Below, piece by piece: positions 31,668-39,370 of a stretch of DNA of 39,370 nucleotides. The notes under the pieces are model-generated. The model saw only the letters and a list, made by a program, of their open reading frames with translations. It was not told the origin of the DNA and did not search any database. Location of the stretch: positions 1 to 39,370 of the forward strand of contig NZ_CYZX01000028.1 of assembly GCF_001405015.1 (NCBI RefSeq), in the 5' to 3' direction. The stretch comes from Clostridium disporicum. GTDB taxonomy: Bacteria; Bacillota; Clostridia; Clostridiales; Clostridiaceae. Within the stretch, counting starts at the first letter, position 1, and every line of letters starts with the position of its first letter. Both the position numbers and the translations under genes were made by a program.

Positions 31668-32915
31668 TTATCTTATTACATTAACTATTTCTTCTATATG
31701 ATCTAAACTTACTTCAAATTGTTCTCCATCACTCATTCTCTTAAGTTTGATTACTTTATTTTGAAGTTCGTCATCACCTAAAATTGTTGTAAATGCAGCA
31801 CCTATTTTATTAGCATACTTCATTTCTGCTTTTATGCTTCTTCCCATATGATTTACTTCTGTTTTTATACCTACTTCTCTTAATTTATTTGCTAAAGTAA
31901 ATGCAGCAAGCTTTGCTTCCTCTCCTCTAGCTCCAATGTAAAGATCAAAAAGAATTTCGTTTGGAATCTCAATACCTTCCTTTTCTAAAATCATTATTAA
32001 TCTCTCTACACCCATACCAAAGCCAACAGCAGGCATCTCAGGTCCACCAAGTTGTTCTATTAGCTTATCGTATCTACCACCACCACAAACTGTGAAATCA
32101 TCATTTAAAATTTCAAAAATAGTTTTAGTATAATAGTCTAATCCTCTAACTATACCTGGATCAACTTTATATGGAATACTTAATGCATCTAAATACTCTT
32201 TTACCTTTGTAAAGTGAGTATCACACTCATCACACATAAAATCTAATATTATTGGTGCATTCTTAGTTATTTCATTACATTTATGATTTTTACAATCTAA
32301 AATTCTCATTGGATTCTTTTCAAATCTAGATTTACATAAATCACATAAATTATCATAATTCTCTTTTAAATATTGCTTTAATGCTTCATTATATTTAGGT
32401 CTACAACTTGGGCATCCTAAATTATTTATATTTAGGCTTAAAGAGCTTAATCCTAACTTTTTTAAAACATTCATTGCAAAAGCAATTACTTCAGCATCCA
32501 TTGAAGGTTCTTTAGATCCAAATATTTCAGTACCGAATTGATGGAACTGACGGAATCTTCCCTTTTGTACATTTTCATATCTGAAACATGGTGTAACATA
32601 ATATAATTTTGTTGGTTGAACCTCATTAAATAATCTGCTTTCAATAAAAGCTCTAACAGCAGGTGCCGTTCCTTCTGGCTTTAATGTTATGCTTCTATCC
32701 CCTTTATCATTAAAAGTATACATTTCTTTTTGAACAATATCTGTTGTATCTCCTACACCTCTTTTAAATAGTTCAGTATGTTCAAACATTGGAGTCCTTA
32801 ACTCTCTCATTCCATAATATTTTGCTATCTCCTTGAACGTATTTTCAACATATTGCCACTTATACGCATCTTGAGGTAACATATCTTTTGTACCTTTAGG
32901 TGCTTGTATATCCAT
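31668..32915 (-). CDS. hisS: Histidyl-tRNA synthetase
   Basis: The protein has 415 residues of the class II enzyme. It starts DIQAPKGTKDMLPQDAYKW. Motif 2 lies in CFRYENVQKGRFRQFHQFG, the histidine-binding loop is VRGLDYYTKTIFE, and motif 3 is AVGFGMGVERLIMILE. A cysteine-rich insertion (CPSC, CDLC, CKNHKC, CDEC) is normal for many bacterial HisRS. It lies between hemZ (13 bases) and aspS. No T-box leader is visible directly upstream, as the gene is internal to an operon. Confidence 0.97.
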   Translation of the reverse strand: MDIQAPKGTKDMLPQDAYKWQYVENTFKEIAKYYGMRELRTPMFEHTELFKRGVGDTTDIVQKEMYTFNDKGDRSITLKPEGTAPAVRAFIESRLFNEVQPTKLYYVTPCFRYENVQKGRFRQFHQFGTEIFGSKEPSMDAEVIAFAMNVLKKLGLSSLSLNINNLGCPSCRPKYNEALKQYLKENYDNLCDLCKSRFEKNPMRILDCKNHKCNEITKNAPIILDFMCDECDTHFTKVKEYLDALSIPYKVDPGIVRGLDYYTKTIFEILNDDFTVCGGGRYDKLIEQLGGPEMPAVGFGMGVERLIMILEKEGIEIPNEILFDLYIGARGEEAKLAAFTLANKLREVGIKTEVNHMGRSIKAEMKYANKIGAAFTTILGDDELQNKVIKLKRMSDGEQFEVSLDHIEEIVNVIR

Positions 32916-32928
32916 CCTACTTTTCCTC

Positions 32929-34353
32929 CTAATTACGATAAAGGGTATCTAATAAATTAATTTTACCATTTACCATTTCTTCTATTCTATTTGAATATTC
33001 TTTGATATCTTTTATATTTCCAAATCGCTCTATTCTATCTTCTTCTAAAAATACTACTTTAGTTACAGCATCTGCACCTAAAGCTATTATAGTTTGCTTA
33101 TCTTCAATCATCTGAATATTATATATACATTCATTACCTTCTTTAGAATATCCTAGATTCTCCATATTTCCAACCATATTTTTTTGTCTATACATATAAT
33201 ACGGTTTTAGTCCTAACTTTTTAGCAAGTTCCATACTTTCATTATACATAGAAGCCAACTCTTCTTGCTTCTTTACTTGTATACCTTTCTTTAAAATAAA
33301 GTTTTCATAAAGTATAGATGCTCTTTTTAAAGAAAGTCCATGTACTGTTAAACTATCTGGTTTAAGATTATAAATCTCATTACATGTAGTCTTAACATAA
33401 TCTAATCCTTCACCAGGTAATCCAATTATAATATCCATATTTATATCATTAAAGCCCATCTGTCTTGCAAGATTAAACTTTTCTTTTACATCATTTACAT
33501 TATGTCCTCTTCCTATTGCCTTTAATGTATCATCATTCATAGTCTGAGGATTTATGCTTATTCTTGTAACATTATAATTTTTCATTGTTTGAAGTTTTTC
33601 AACTGTTATACTATCTGGTCTGCCGCATTCAACTGTAAATTCCAAAATTTTTTTATTTTTTACAAAAGCATTATACACTTCTTTCATAATATTTTCAAAT
33701 TCTTCATTATTTACTGCTGTTGGTGTTCCTCCACCAAAATATACTGTTTCAATTTTTAAGTTTCTTTCTTCAACGTATTCGCTAATTTTTCTTATTTCAT
33801 AAGTTAAAGCTTCTAAATATGGATTAACCAATTTTTTACTTCCTAAAATTGAATTCGCAGTGAATGAACAATAAAAACATCTAGTGGGACAAAATGCCAT
33901 CCCTATGTAAATAGATATCTTTTTTTCATCATCATTTACAAATTTCTCTTCAGTTTTTGCTACTTCTATACATAGTTTTGCCTTTTCTTCTGAAGCTAAA
34001 TGCTTTTCTTTAAAGATTTTTATAATTTCCTCTTCACTCTTACCTTCTTCTAAATATTTTAAAGCAATTTTAGAAGGTCTAATTCCAACTAATATACCCC
34101 AAGGATATTCTTCATTAGTTAATTCTTTTAATGACATAAAGACTAATCTCTTTATATCTTCCTTAATTTTTTCTCCGATTTTTACAGATTTATTAAAATC
34201 TTTATAAGAAAATTTAACTTCATCTTCAAGCACTTCTACAACATATTCCCCATCATCTTCAAATTTAATTTCATCTAACGAAAAATATATATTAAACATT
34301 TGATATACGTCATATCTATATTTAAGGTCATTTAATTTAATTTTAATTTCCAT
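32929..34353 (-). CDS. hemZ: HemZ-like radical SAM protein (coproporphyrinogen III oxidase-like)
   Basis: The protein has 474 residues. The iron-sulfur motif CxxxCxxC is FCPTRCFYCSF (near residue 155), followed by TVYFGGGTPTA and the family's IIGLPGEG. The N-terminal 150-residue extension is characteristic of the clostridial HemZ group. These proteins are annotated as oxygen-independent coproporphyrinogen dehydrogenases, though many HemN-like members do other reactions, so activity is unproven. GGGAGAG precedes the ATG. It sits inside the relA-aspS unit, nine bases after the MBL gene. Confidence 0.88.
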   Translation of the reverse strand: MEIKIKLNDLKYRYDVYQMFNIYFSLDEIKFEDDGEYVVEVLEDEVKFSYKDFNKSVKIGEKIKEDIKRLVFMSLKELTNEEYPWGILVGIRPSKIALKYLEEGKSEEEIIKIFKEKHLASEEKAKLCIEVAKTEEKFVNDDEKKISIYIGMAFCPTRCFYCSFTANSILGSKKLVNPYLEALTYEIRKISEYVEERNLKIETVYFGGGTPTAVNNEEFENIMKEVYNAFVKNKKILEFTVECGRPDSITVEKLQTMKNYNVTRISINPQTMNDDTLKAIGRGHNVNDVKEKFNLARQMGFNDINMDIIIGLPGEGLDYVKTTCNEIYNLKPDSLTVHGLSLKRASILYENFILKKGIQVKKQEELASMYNESMELAKKLGLKPYYMYRQKNMVGNMENLGYSKEGNECIYNIQMIEDKQTIIALGADAVTKVVFLEEDRIERFGNIKDIKEYSNRIEEMVNGKINLLDTLYRN

Positions 34354-34362
34354 TTTCTCTCC

Positions 34363-34962
34363 CTACTGTAAGAAAGGATTTCTCATTCTTTCGTAAATAA
34401 TTGTTGAACTTGGTCCATGCCCTGGATATACTTTAGTATTCTTATCTAATACCATAAGTTTTTCTTCTATACTACTTATAAGTGTATCATAATTTCCACT
34501 TATAAAATCTGTTCTTCCAATTGAACCTTGGAATAAAGTATCTCCAGTAAATACATTATCTTCAACTAAGAAGCACATTCCACCTTTACTATGCCCTGGA
34601 GTGTGTAGACATTTAACATTAATATTGTTGAAATCTAATATATCCCCATCACTTATTGCATTATAATCACTAGGTAATTTTGCATATACAGTATTATCCT
34701 TTTTGCAATTGTCTACTTCCCCTTCATTCACATATAAAGGCACTTTATACTTTTCTTTTAGCTCTTCAACTGCTCCAATATGATCAAAATGAGCATGTGT
34801 TAAAAGTATTGCCTTAACGTTACATCCTAATCTATCTATCTCCCTAATAATGCTTTTTCCATTAGCACCTGGATCTATTACTAATGTATCTTTACTTAAT
34901 TCATCTATAACGAAATAACAATTAGCTCCATATTCGCCCATAGGATAAGTATTAATTATCAT
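34363..34962 (-). CDS. MBL-fold hydrolase (glyoxalase II-like)
   Basis: The protein has 199 residues. The zinc motif HxHxDH is intact as LTHAHFDHIG, with later ligands in LHTPGHSKGG (His), VFTGDTLF (Asp) and VYPGHGPSS (His). This small single-domain form is widespread beside dtd and relA in clostridia; the substrate is unknown, possibly a thioester or hydroxyacyl compound. I start at the ATG of MIINTYPMG because AGGTGA lies five bases upstream. The longer frame begins at a GTG inside that site. Confidence 0.88.
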   Translation of the reverse strand: MIINTYPMGEYGANCYFVIDELSKDTLVIDPGANGKSIIREIDRLGCNVKAILLTHAHFDHIGAVEELKEKYKVPLYVNEGEVDNCKKDNTVYAKLPSDYNAISDGDILDFNNINVKCLHTPGHSKGGMCFLVEDNVFTGDTLFQGSIGRTDFISGNYDTLISSIEEKLMVLDKNTKVYPGHGPSSTIIYERMRNPFLQ

Positions 34963-34984
34963 AGTAGTCACCTCTTTTTTTATA

Positions 34985-35434
34985 TTAAAACACTTTTTTA
35001 CTATCTAACAAAATTGTAACCGGTCCATCATTTTGAATTTCAACATCCATGTGAGCTCCAAAAATCCCCGTTTCAACTTTTATTCCAGTTTCTTTTAGCA
35101 TTTCTATAAATTTATTATATAGCACTTCTGCCTCACTACCACCTAAAGCATTCATAAAATTAGGTCTTCTACCTTTTCTACAATCTCCATATAAAGTAAA
35201 TTGTGATATAGCTAAAATTTCGCCATCAATATCTTTTACAGATAAATTCATCTTATCATTATCATCATGAAAAATTCTTAAGTTAATCACTTTATCTACT
35301 ATATATTTCAAATCATCTAAAGTATCATCCACATTTATTCCAATAAGTACATTTAATCCATACTGAATACTACCAACAATTTTTTCGTCGACTTTTACAC
35401 TAGATTTTTTTACTCTTTGAACTACCGCTCTCAT
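34985..35434 (-). CDS. dtd: D-aminoacyl-tRNA deacylase
   Basis: This enzyme removes D-amino acids wrongly attached to tRNA. The protein has 149 residues, exact family size. It begins MRAVVQRVKKSSVKVD. The catalytic signatures SQFTLYGDCRKGRRPNF and NDGPVTILLDS are intact. It is ten bases after the relA stop and part of the same leftward unit. Confidence 0.96.
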   Translation of the reverse strand: MRAVVQRVKKSSVKVDEKIVGSIQYGLNVLIGINVDDTLDDLKYIVDKVINLRIFHDDNDKMNLSVKDIDGEILAISQFTLYGDCRKGRRPNFMNALGGSEAEVLYNKFIEMLKETGIKVETGIFGAHMDVEIQNDGPVTILLDSKKVF

Positions 35435-35444
35435 TTTTTCCCCT

Positions 35445-37631
35445 TTAACTTCTTAATCTATAAACATCAATAATGCCTTTTAACTTACGTATCTTCTTCA
35501 TTAAATCCTTAAGCTGCTCAATAGAATCTATTTTCACTTTAATACTTATAAATGCTAAATTCCCCTTAGTAGACTTTGCATTTAGTCCATTAAGTGATAT
35601 TTTAGCTTCATTAATTATAGTCATAATATCTGTTAATATTCCCATCCTATCTTCAGCTTTAACTTCAATCTCTGTTATATAACCTACCCCTTGAGAATTT
35701 CCCCAAGAAACTTCTATAGTTTTTTCTCCATCATTTTCAATAAGAGATTTTAAATTATTACAATCTCTTCTATGAACAGATACTCCTCTACCCTTGGTGA
35801 TATATCCCAATATATCATCTCCAGGTACTGGATTACAACACTTTGCAAATCTAACCATTAAGTTATCTAATCCCTTAACAGTTATACCATAAGTATTTTC
35901 TTTTTTACTTCTTTGATTCTTTGCTATATGCTCATCAATAGTCTTTTGTATCTCTGCTTCTTTATTCTTATCGTCTTTTACTAAATTCTCTTCTTTTAAT
36001 CTAGCAATATATGATGAAGCTGTTATAGCTCCTAGTCCTATTAGTGCATATAAATCTTCCAAATTATTTATATTATATCTCTTTGCAAACTTATCGTAAC
36101 TCTCGCCTTTAGCTATTTCATTATATACAACGCCTTGCTTTTTAAGTTCTTTTTCGAATATCTCTTTACCTTTTGTTATATTCTCTTCTTTCTTAGCCTT
36201 CTTAAACCAAGCTCTTATCTTACTTTTAGCTTGATTGCTTTTAGCTATACTTAGCCAATCCATGTTAGGTCCTTTAGCATTATTAGAAGTTAGGATTTCA
36301 ACTATTTCACCTGTTTTAAGCTTATAATCTAATGGTACAATTTTACCATTTACTTTAGCTCCCACACACTTATTACCTATATCAGTATGAATTCTATAGG
36401 CAAAATCTATTGGTGTTGCTCCATTAGGTAAATCTATTACAACTCCCTTAGGCGTAAATAAAAATATCTCGTCCGTAAATAAATTTATTTTAAATCCTTC
36501 TATAAACTCTTCTGCATCCGACGTTTCCTTTTGCCACTCTAACATGTCTCTAAGCCAAGCAAGCTTATTTTCAAAATTCTTTTCTTTCCCTTCTCCTGAT
36601 GCATCGCCTTCTTTATACTTCCAGTGTGCAGCTATACCATATTCAGCTGTTCTATGCATTTCAAAAGTTCTAATTTGAATTTCAAAAGTTTTACCTTGAG
36701 GCCCTATAACTGTCGTATGTAAAGATTGATACATATTCGGCTTAGGCATAGCTATATAATCTTTAAACCTGCCTGGAATTGGTTTATAAATGGTATGTAC
36801 AATTCCTAAAACCTCATAACAATCCTTTACTGTATTAACTAGTACTCTTATCGCAGTTAAGTCAAATATTTGTTCTATATTTTTATTTTTAGTAATCATT
36901 TTCTTATAAATACTATAAAAATGTTTAGGTCTACCATCAATATCTGCATCAATTCCAGAGTTCTCAAATTTAACGTGCAAATCATCTATAATAGTAGAAA
37001 TATATGTTTCTCTTTCTACTCTCTTTTCAGCTATTTGTTTAACAAGGTCATAATACTCATCTTCATGTAAATATCTTAAACAAAGATCTTCTAATTCCCA
37101 TTTGATTTTTGATATACCAAGTCTATGGGCTAGAGGTGCATAAATATCTAAAGTTTCCCTTGCTTTCTGCTTCTGTTTCTCCTTTGTCATATACTTAAGA
37201 GTTCTCATGTTATGTAATCTGTCAGCTAATTTTATAATAATTACTCTGATATCATTAGCCATTGCAAGCAACATCTTTCTAAAATTATCAGCCTGTTGCT
37301 CTTCCTTTGACTTATACTCCATCTTAGTTATTTTTGTAACTCCGCTAACTAAATTCGCAATTTCTTCATTAAATATTTTCTTTATATCTTCATATGTATA
37401 ATCTGTATCTTCAATAACATCATGAAGTAACCCTGCTACTATGGTACTTGTGTCCATTCCCAACTCTGCTAATATAGTTGCAACATCTATTGGGTGTATA
37501 ATATATGGTTCTCCAGACTCTCTCTTTTGTCCTTTATGAGCTTCATCAGCAAGCTTAAAAGCTTTGATTACTAAATCTATATCAACATTTGTACAATTTT
37601 CTTTAATCTTATTTATTAATACTTCAATCAT
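35445..37631 (-). CDS. relA: Bifunctional (p)ppGpp synthetase/hydrolase
   Basis: This stringent-response enzyme has 728 residues. The hydrolase domain is of HD type, with HKGQKRESGEPYIIHP and GLLHDVIEDTDY both intact, so it should degrade (p)ppGpp. The synthetase domain follows with DGRPKHFYSIYKKM and IYKPIPGRFKDYIAMPK. A TGS domain (about 390-450) and a C-terminal ACT domain (about 655-728) complete the long Rel form. AAGGAG precedes the ATG. It has its own promoter and a 20-base palindrome in the leader. Confidence 0.97.
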   Translation of the reverse strand: MIEVLINKIKENCTNVDIDLVIKAFKLADEAHKGQKRESGEPYIIHPIDVATILAELGMDTSTIVAGLLHDVIEDTDYTYEDIKKIFNEEIANLVSGVTKITKMEYKSKEEQQADNFRKMLLAMANDIRVIIIKLADRLHNMRTLKYMTKEKQKQKARETLDIYAPLAHRLGISKIKWELEDLCLRYLHEDEYYDLVKQIAEKRVERETYISTIIDDLHVKFENSGIDADIDGRPKHFYSIYKKMITKNKNIEQIFDLTAIRVLVNTVKDCYEVLGIVHTIYKPIPGRFKDYIAMPKPNMYQSLHTTVIGPQGKTFEIQIRTFEMHRTAEYGIAAHWKYKEGDASGEGKEKNFENKLAWLRDMLEWQKETSDAEEFIEGFKINLFTDEIFLFTPKGVVIDLPNGATPIDFAYRIHTDIGNKCVGAKVNGKIVPLDYKLKTGEIVEILTSNNAKGPNMDWLSIAKSNQAKSKIRAWFKKAKKEENITKGKEIFEKELKKQGVVYNEIAKGESYDKFAKRYNINNLEDLYALIGLGAITASSYIARLKEENLVKDDKNKEAEIQKTIDEHIAKNQRSKKENTYGITVKGLDNLMVRFAKCCNPVPGDDILGYITKGRGVSVHRRDCNNLKSLIENDGEKTIEVSWGNSQGVGYITEIEVKAEDRMGILTDIMTIINEAKISLNGLNAKSTKGNLAFISIKVKIDSIEQLKDLMKKIRKLKGIIDVYRLRS

Positions 37632-37675
37632 TAGCTATTTACTCCTTTAGATTACCTCAAAATCCTAAAGTCAAA

Positions 37676-37695
37676 GGCTGGTTAATTAACCAGCC
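37676..37695 (-). repeat. Perfect 20-base palindrome in the relA leader
   Basis: GGCTGGTTAATTAACCAGCC is fully self-complementary. It starts a few bases after the predicted relA transcription start. On RNA it gives a GC-capped hairpin followed by TTTGACTTT. It may end apt transcripts or act as an operator or attenuator for relA. Confidence 0.75.
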
Positions 37696-37707
37696 CTTAT
37701 CATTCTA

Positions 37708-37736
37708 ATTATATATTAAAATTTAGGGTTTTACAA
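37708..37736 (-). promoter_or_regulatory. Sigma-A promoter of relA
   Basis: On the minus strand TTGTAA (37731-37736), a 17-base spacer and TATAAT (37708-37713) lie in the apt-relA gap. It would let relA be transcribed apart from apt. Confidence 0.7.
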
Positions 37737-37741
37737 TAGAA

Positions 37742-38260
37742 TTAAATATCATATTGAACTAATGACATTACTTCATACCCTTTAAGTTTATCTCTTCCAT
37801 GTAACTCTGTTAACTCTATTGCAAAGTCTAATGAAACAACTTCTCCACCTACTTGTTCTACAAGTTTAGCTACTGCTTCTATAGTACCTCCTGTAGCAAG
37901 TAAATCATCAACTATTGCAACTCTTTGCCCTTTTTTTATTGCATCTTTGTGTATTTCTAATACATCTACACCATATTCTAATGCATAATCCACTGAAACT
38001 GTTTCAGCTGGTAATTTACCTTTTTTTCTTACTGGAACAAAACCAACACCTAAAGCATATGCAACAGGCACTCCGAAAATAAATCCTCTAGCTTCAGGCC
38101 CTAATATAACATCAACATTTTTATCTTTTAAATGTTCAACAATTAAGTCAATCGACTCCTTAAACGCTTCTCCATCTCCAATTAAAGTCGTGATATCTTT
38201 AAAACTAATGCCTTCTTTAGGGAATCCTTCAACTATTCTAATTTTATCTTTTAAATTCAT
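37742..38260 (-). CDS. apt: Adenine phosphoribosyltransferase
   Basis: This enzyme salvages adenine to AMP with PRPP. The protein has 172 residues, standard size. It begins MNLKDKIRIVEGFPKEGISFKD, and the PRPP-binding loop is AIVDDLLATGGTIEA, with the family's GPEARGFIFG and PVRKKGKLP before it. It lies between the RecJ-like gene and relA, the order usual in clostridia. GGAG precedes the ATG. Confidence 0.97.
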   Translation of the reverse strand: MNLKDKIRIVEGFPKEGISFKDITTLIGDGEAFKESIDLIVEHLKDKNVDVILGPEARGFIFGVPVAYALGVGFVPVRKKGKLPAETVSVDYALEYGVDVLEIHKDAIKKGQRVAIVDDLLATGGTIEAVAKLVEQVGGEVVSLDFAIELTELHGRDKLKGYEVMSLVQYDI

Positions 38261-38294
38261 ATTAACTCCTCCATGAATTTTATTATTACCTTAA

Positions 38295-39149
38295 TTATAC
38301 ATTTTCTTTAGACTTATTCAAATACTTTGTAATCTGTTCTGCTCTTTCTTTTCTATTTGTAATGAGCAATTCAATTATTATTCTTGCATTGTCCATCATC
38401 GTTACTACATTTATAGTCGGCGTTATAATCTTTATAATTTGCTTTATGTCATCATCATTCATCTCAGTAATATTATACGCATCTTTTATAGCTCTTAGTC
38501 CATAATTATTCGTATTAGTTAAGAACTTTTTACCTTCTTTCAATATGACACCATTTTCGCCCTTAAGAGGAACATTTGCTGACTGCTCACCAATAAGTAT
38601 TAAATCTAGATACTTATTTATACTCTTTATGTTATAATATATTGCTATTGCCTGCATTAGTTTAAATACTAATCCACTTATAGACAAATTCTTATATCTA
38701 TATTGACACCCTTTTTGATTAGGGTTTATGTATATGTACTCGCATTTTGTTTTTAGGTCTTTGTTTTCTAAGACCATTAAATCTATGTTTAACTTTTTAC
38801 AAAGCTCTTCTTCTTCTTTCGACTTTAACCCAATACCTAAGGTGATAAGTACTTCAGCACCTAAAAAATGAACATTATTAATAATGTCCTTTGATGTTAT
38901 ACTAGAATCACCTGACGAATCATCGTGAACTACATATTCAATATCTGCATTTAAATATTTCAAAACCAGTATTAGGGATGAAATAGCACATAGTCCATCT
39001 ACATTAGGTATCCCATAAACCACTATTTTTTCTCTATTATTAATTGCAGATACCATTCGCTCAATAGCTCTATTCATATCCTTAAGTATAAAGGGATTAT
39101 ATCCAGTTATGTAATTTGGACTATATATACTTTCCCAAAACTTACGCAT
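38295..39149 (-). CDS. RecJ-like protein with degenerate DHH motifs
   Basis: The protein has 284 residues. It lies where clostridial genomes usually have recJ, 34 bases before apt. The RecJ pattern is visible: an N-terminal segment FILKDMNRAIERM, a motif I position VVYGIPNVDG, a motif III region, and NLSISGLVFKLMQAI, which matches the RecJ LxGxGVAFKL helix. In active enzymes motif I is GDYDxDG; here it is GIPNVDG. The DHH itself is replaced by LENKD in DLMVLENKDLK. The C-terminal nuclease half of RecJ is absent. I infer a non-catalytic relative. GGAG sits six bases before the ATG. Confidence 0.65.
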   Translation of the reverse strand: MRKFWESIYSPNYITGYNPFILKDMNRAIERMVSAINNREKIVVYGIPNVDGLCAISSLILVLKYLNADIEYVVHDDSSGDSSITSKDIINNVHFLGAEVLITLGIGLKSKEEEELCKKLNIDLMVLENKDLKTKCEYIYINPNQKGCQYRYKNLSISGLVFKLMQAIAIYYNIKSINKYLDLILIGEQSANVPLKGENGVILKEGKKFLTNTNNYGLRAIKDAYNITEMNDDDIKQIIKIITPTINVVTMMDNARIIIELLITNRKERAEQITKYLNKSKENV

Positions 39150-39184
39150 TTTAAACTCCTCCATAAAAATAAGAAAACATCTAT

Positions 39185-39213
39185 ATTATAATTTAAATTT
39201 ATACATATTACAA
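39185..39213 (-). promoter_or_regulatory. Sigma-A promoter of the RecJ-like/apt unit
   Basis: On the minus strand TTGTAA (39208-39213), a 17-base spacer and TATAAT (39185-39190) lie 35 bases before the start codon and about 55 bases from the right-hand repeat. Confidence 0.7.
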
Positions 39214-39268
39214 ATGTTTTCTAATAAAAAAGTCTAATTATTCTAAAGTTTTCTCTCTTTCTCCATAC

Positions 39269-39370
39269 AAAAAGGGGCTGTATCAAAAAAAATTTGATAT
39301 TTGCCGATAAAGAAAAGGAAGTTCGAATTTGAACTTCCTTTTTTGCGCATAGTAATAATATGAAAAACTT
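39269..39370. mobile_element. Terminal repeat, probable end of an insertion sequence (right copy)
   Basis: This is the exact reverse complement of 1-102. The GGGGCTGTATCA tip (39274-39285) faces the window and the rest of the element would lie to the right, outside. It contains the same symmetric hairpin (about 39311-39344). It sits about 55 bases upstream of the RecJ-like promoter, so an insertion here would cut that gene off from anything formerly upstream. Confidence 0.65.

Noticed and set aside
31652..37631. T-box or other riboswitch ahead of hisS, aspS or relA
   Set aside because: I looked for the conserved T-box AGGGTGG-type sequence on the minus strand and for long leaders; the genes are closely spaced and none was seen.
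1..39370. Whole block as a composite transposon carrying urease
   Set aside because: The block holds essential genes (relA, aspS, hisS, glyA, apt), so it is better read as chromosome between two IS copies than as a mobile unit.

Overview
The window reads as chromosomal DNA of a low-GC, Gram-positive anaerobe, most likely a Clostridium sensu stricto species. The basis is very A+T-rich DNA, AGGAGG-type ribosome binding sites, and characteristic genes: clostridial HemZ, YgiQ, a membrane pyrophosphatase, and a relA-dtd-MBL-hemZ-hisS-aspS run. I could not run a database search, so the genus is an inference. No rRNA, tRNA, CRISPR array, prophage or complete transposase gene is visible.

The first 102 bases (1-102) and the last 102 bases (39269-39370) are perfect reverse complements. 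Each carries a symmetric terminator hairpin and a GGGGCTGTATCA-like tip pointing inward. They look like the same end of two insertion-sequence copies (IS1182-like tip) lying in opposite orientation. The window may simply be a contig that stops where these repeats begin, or a 39-kb block bracketed by inverted IS copies.

Layout from left to right. 0.1-4.7 kb: a PfkB/pseudouridine-kinase-like sugar kinase, a TPR protein, and a leftward unit of M16 peptidase, recX and a membrane transglutaminase. 4.9-7.1 kb: an OmpR-type two-component system. 7.1-12.3 kb: a DUF2871-like membrane protein, an orphan gene, an SDR reductase, an M19 dipeptidase, a metallophosphoesterase, a secreted amidase and a metal-binding-domain protein without its CxxC. 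12.4-17.3 kb: sodium/proton pyrophosphatase, three small proteins of about 50 residues, and YgiQ.

17.6-25.4 kb is the accessory centrepiece. It is a leftward cluster reading exported lipoprotein beta-carbonic anhydrase, ureA, ureB, ureC, ureE, ureF, ureG, ureD, amt, ureI-like, closed by a terminator. It holds the urease structural subunits, the nickel-loading chaperones, urea and ammonium channels, and a surface enzyme that hydrates CO2. Together these suggest urea-nitrogen use and/or acid buffering, in a design that resembles the Helicobacter acid-acclimation set but uses different parts.

25.5-29.9 kb: exoA, glyA divergent from a two-gene threonine/serine exporter, a probable small RNA with a near-consensus promoter, a CsoR-like regulator and a 47-residue basic protein. 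29.9-39.2 kb: a housekeeping block (aspS, hisS, hemZ, an MBL hydrolase, dtd, relA, apt). In the recJ position upstream of apt there is a short RecJ-like protein whose metal-binding DHH motifs are gone. Promoters matching the sigma-A consensus with 17-base spacers can be seen ahead of this gene, relA, glyA, the M16 gene and the small RNA.
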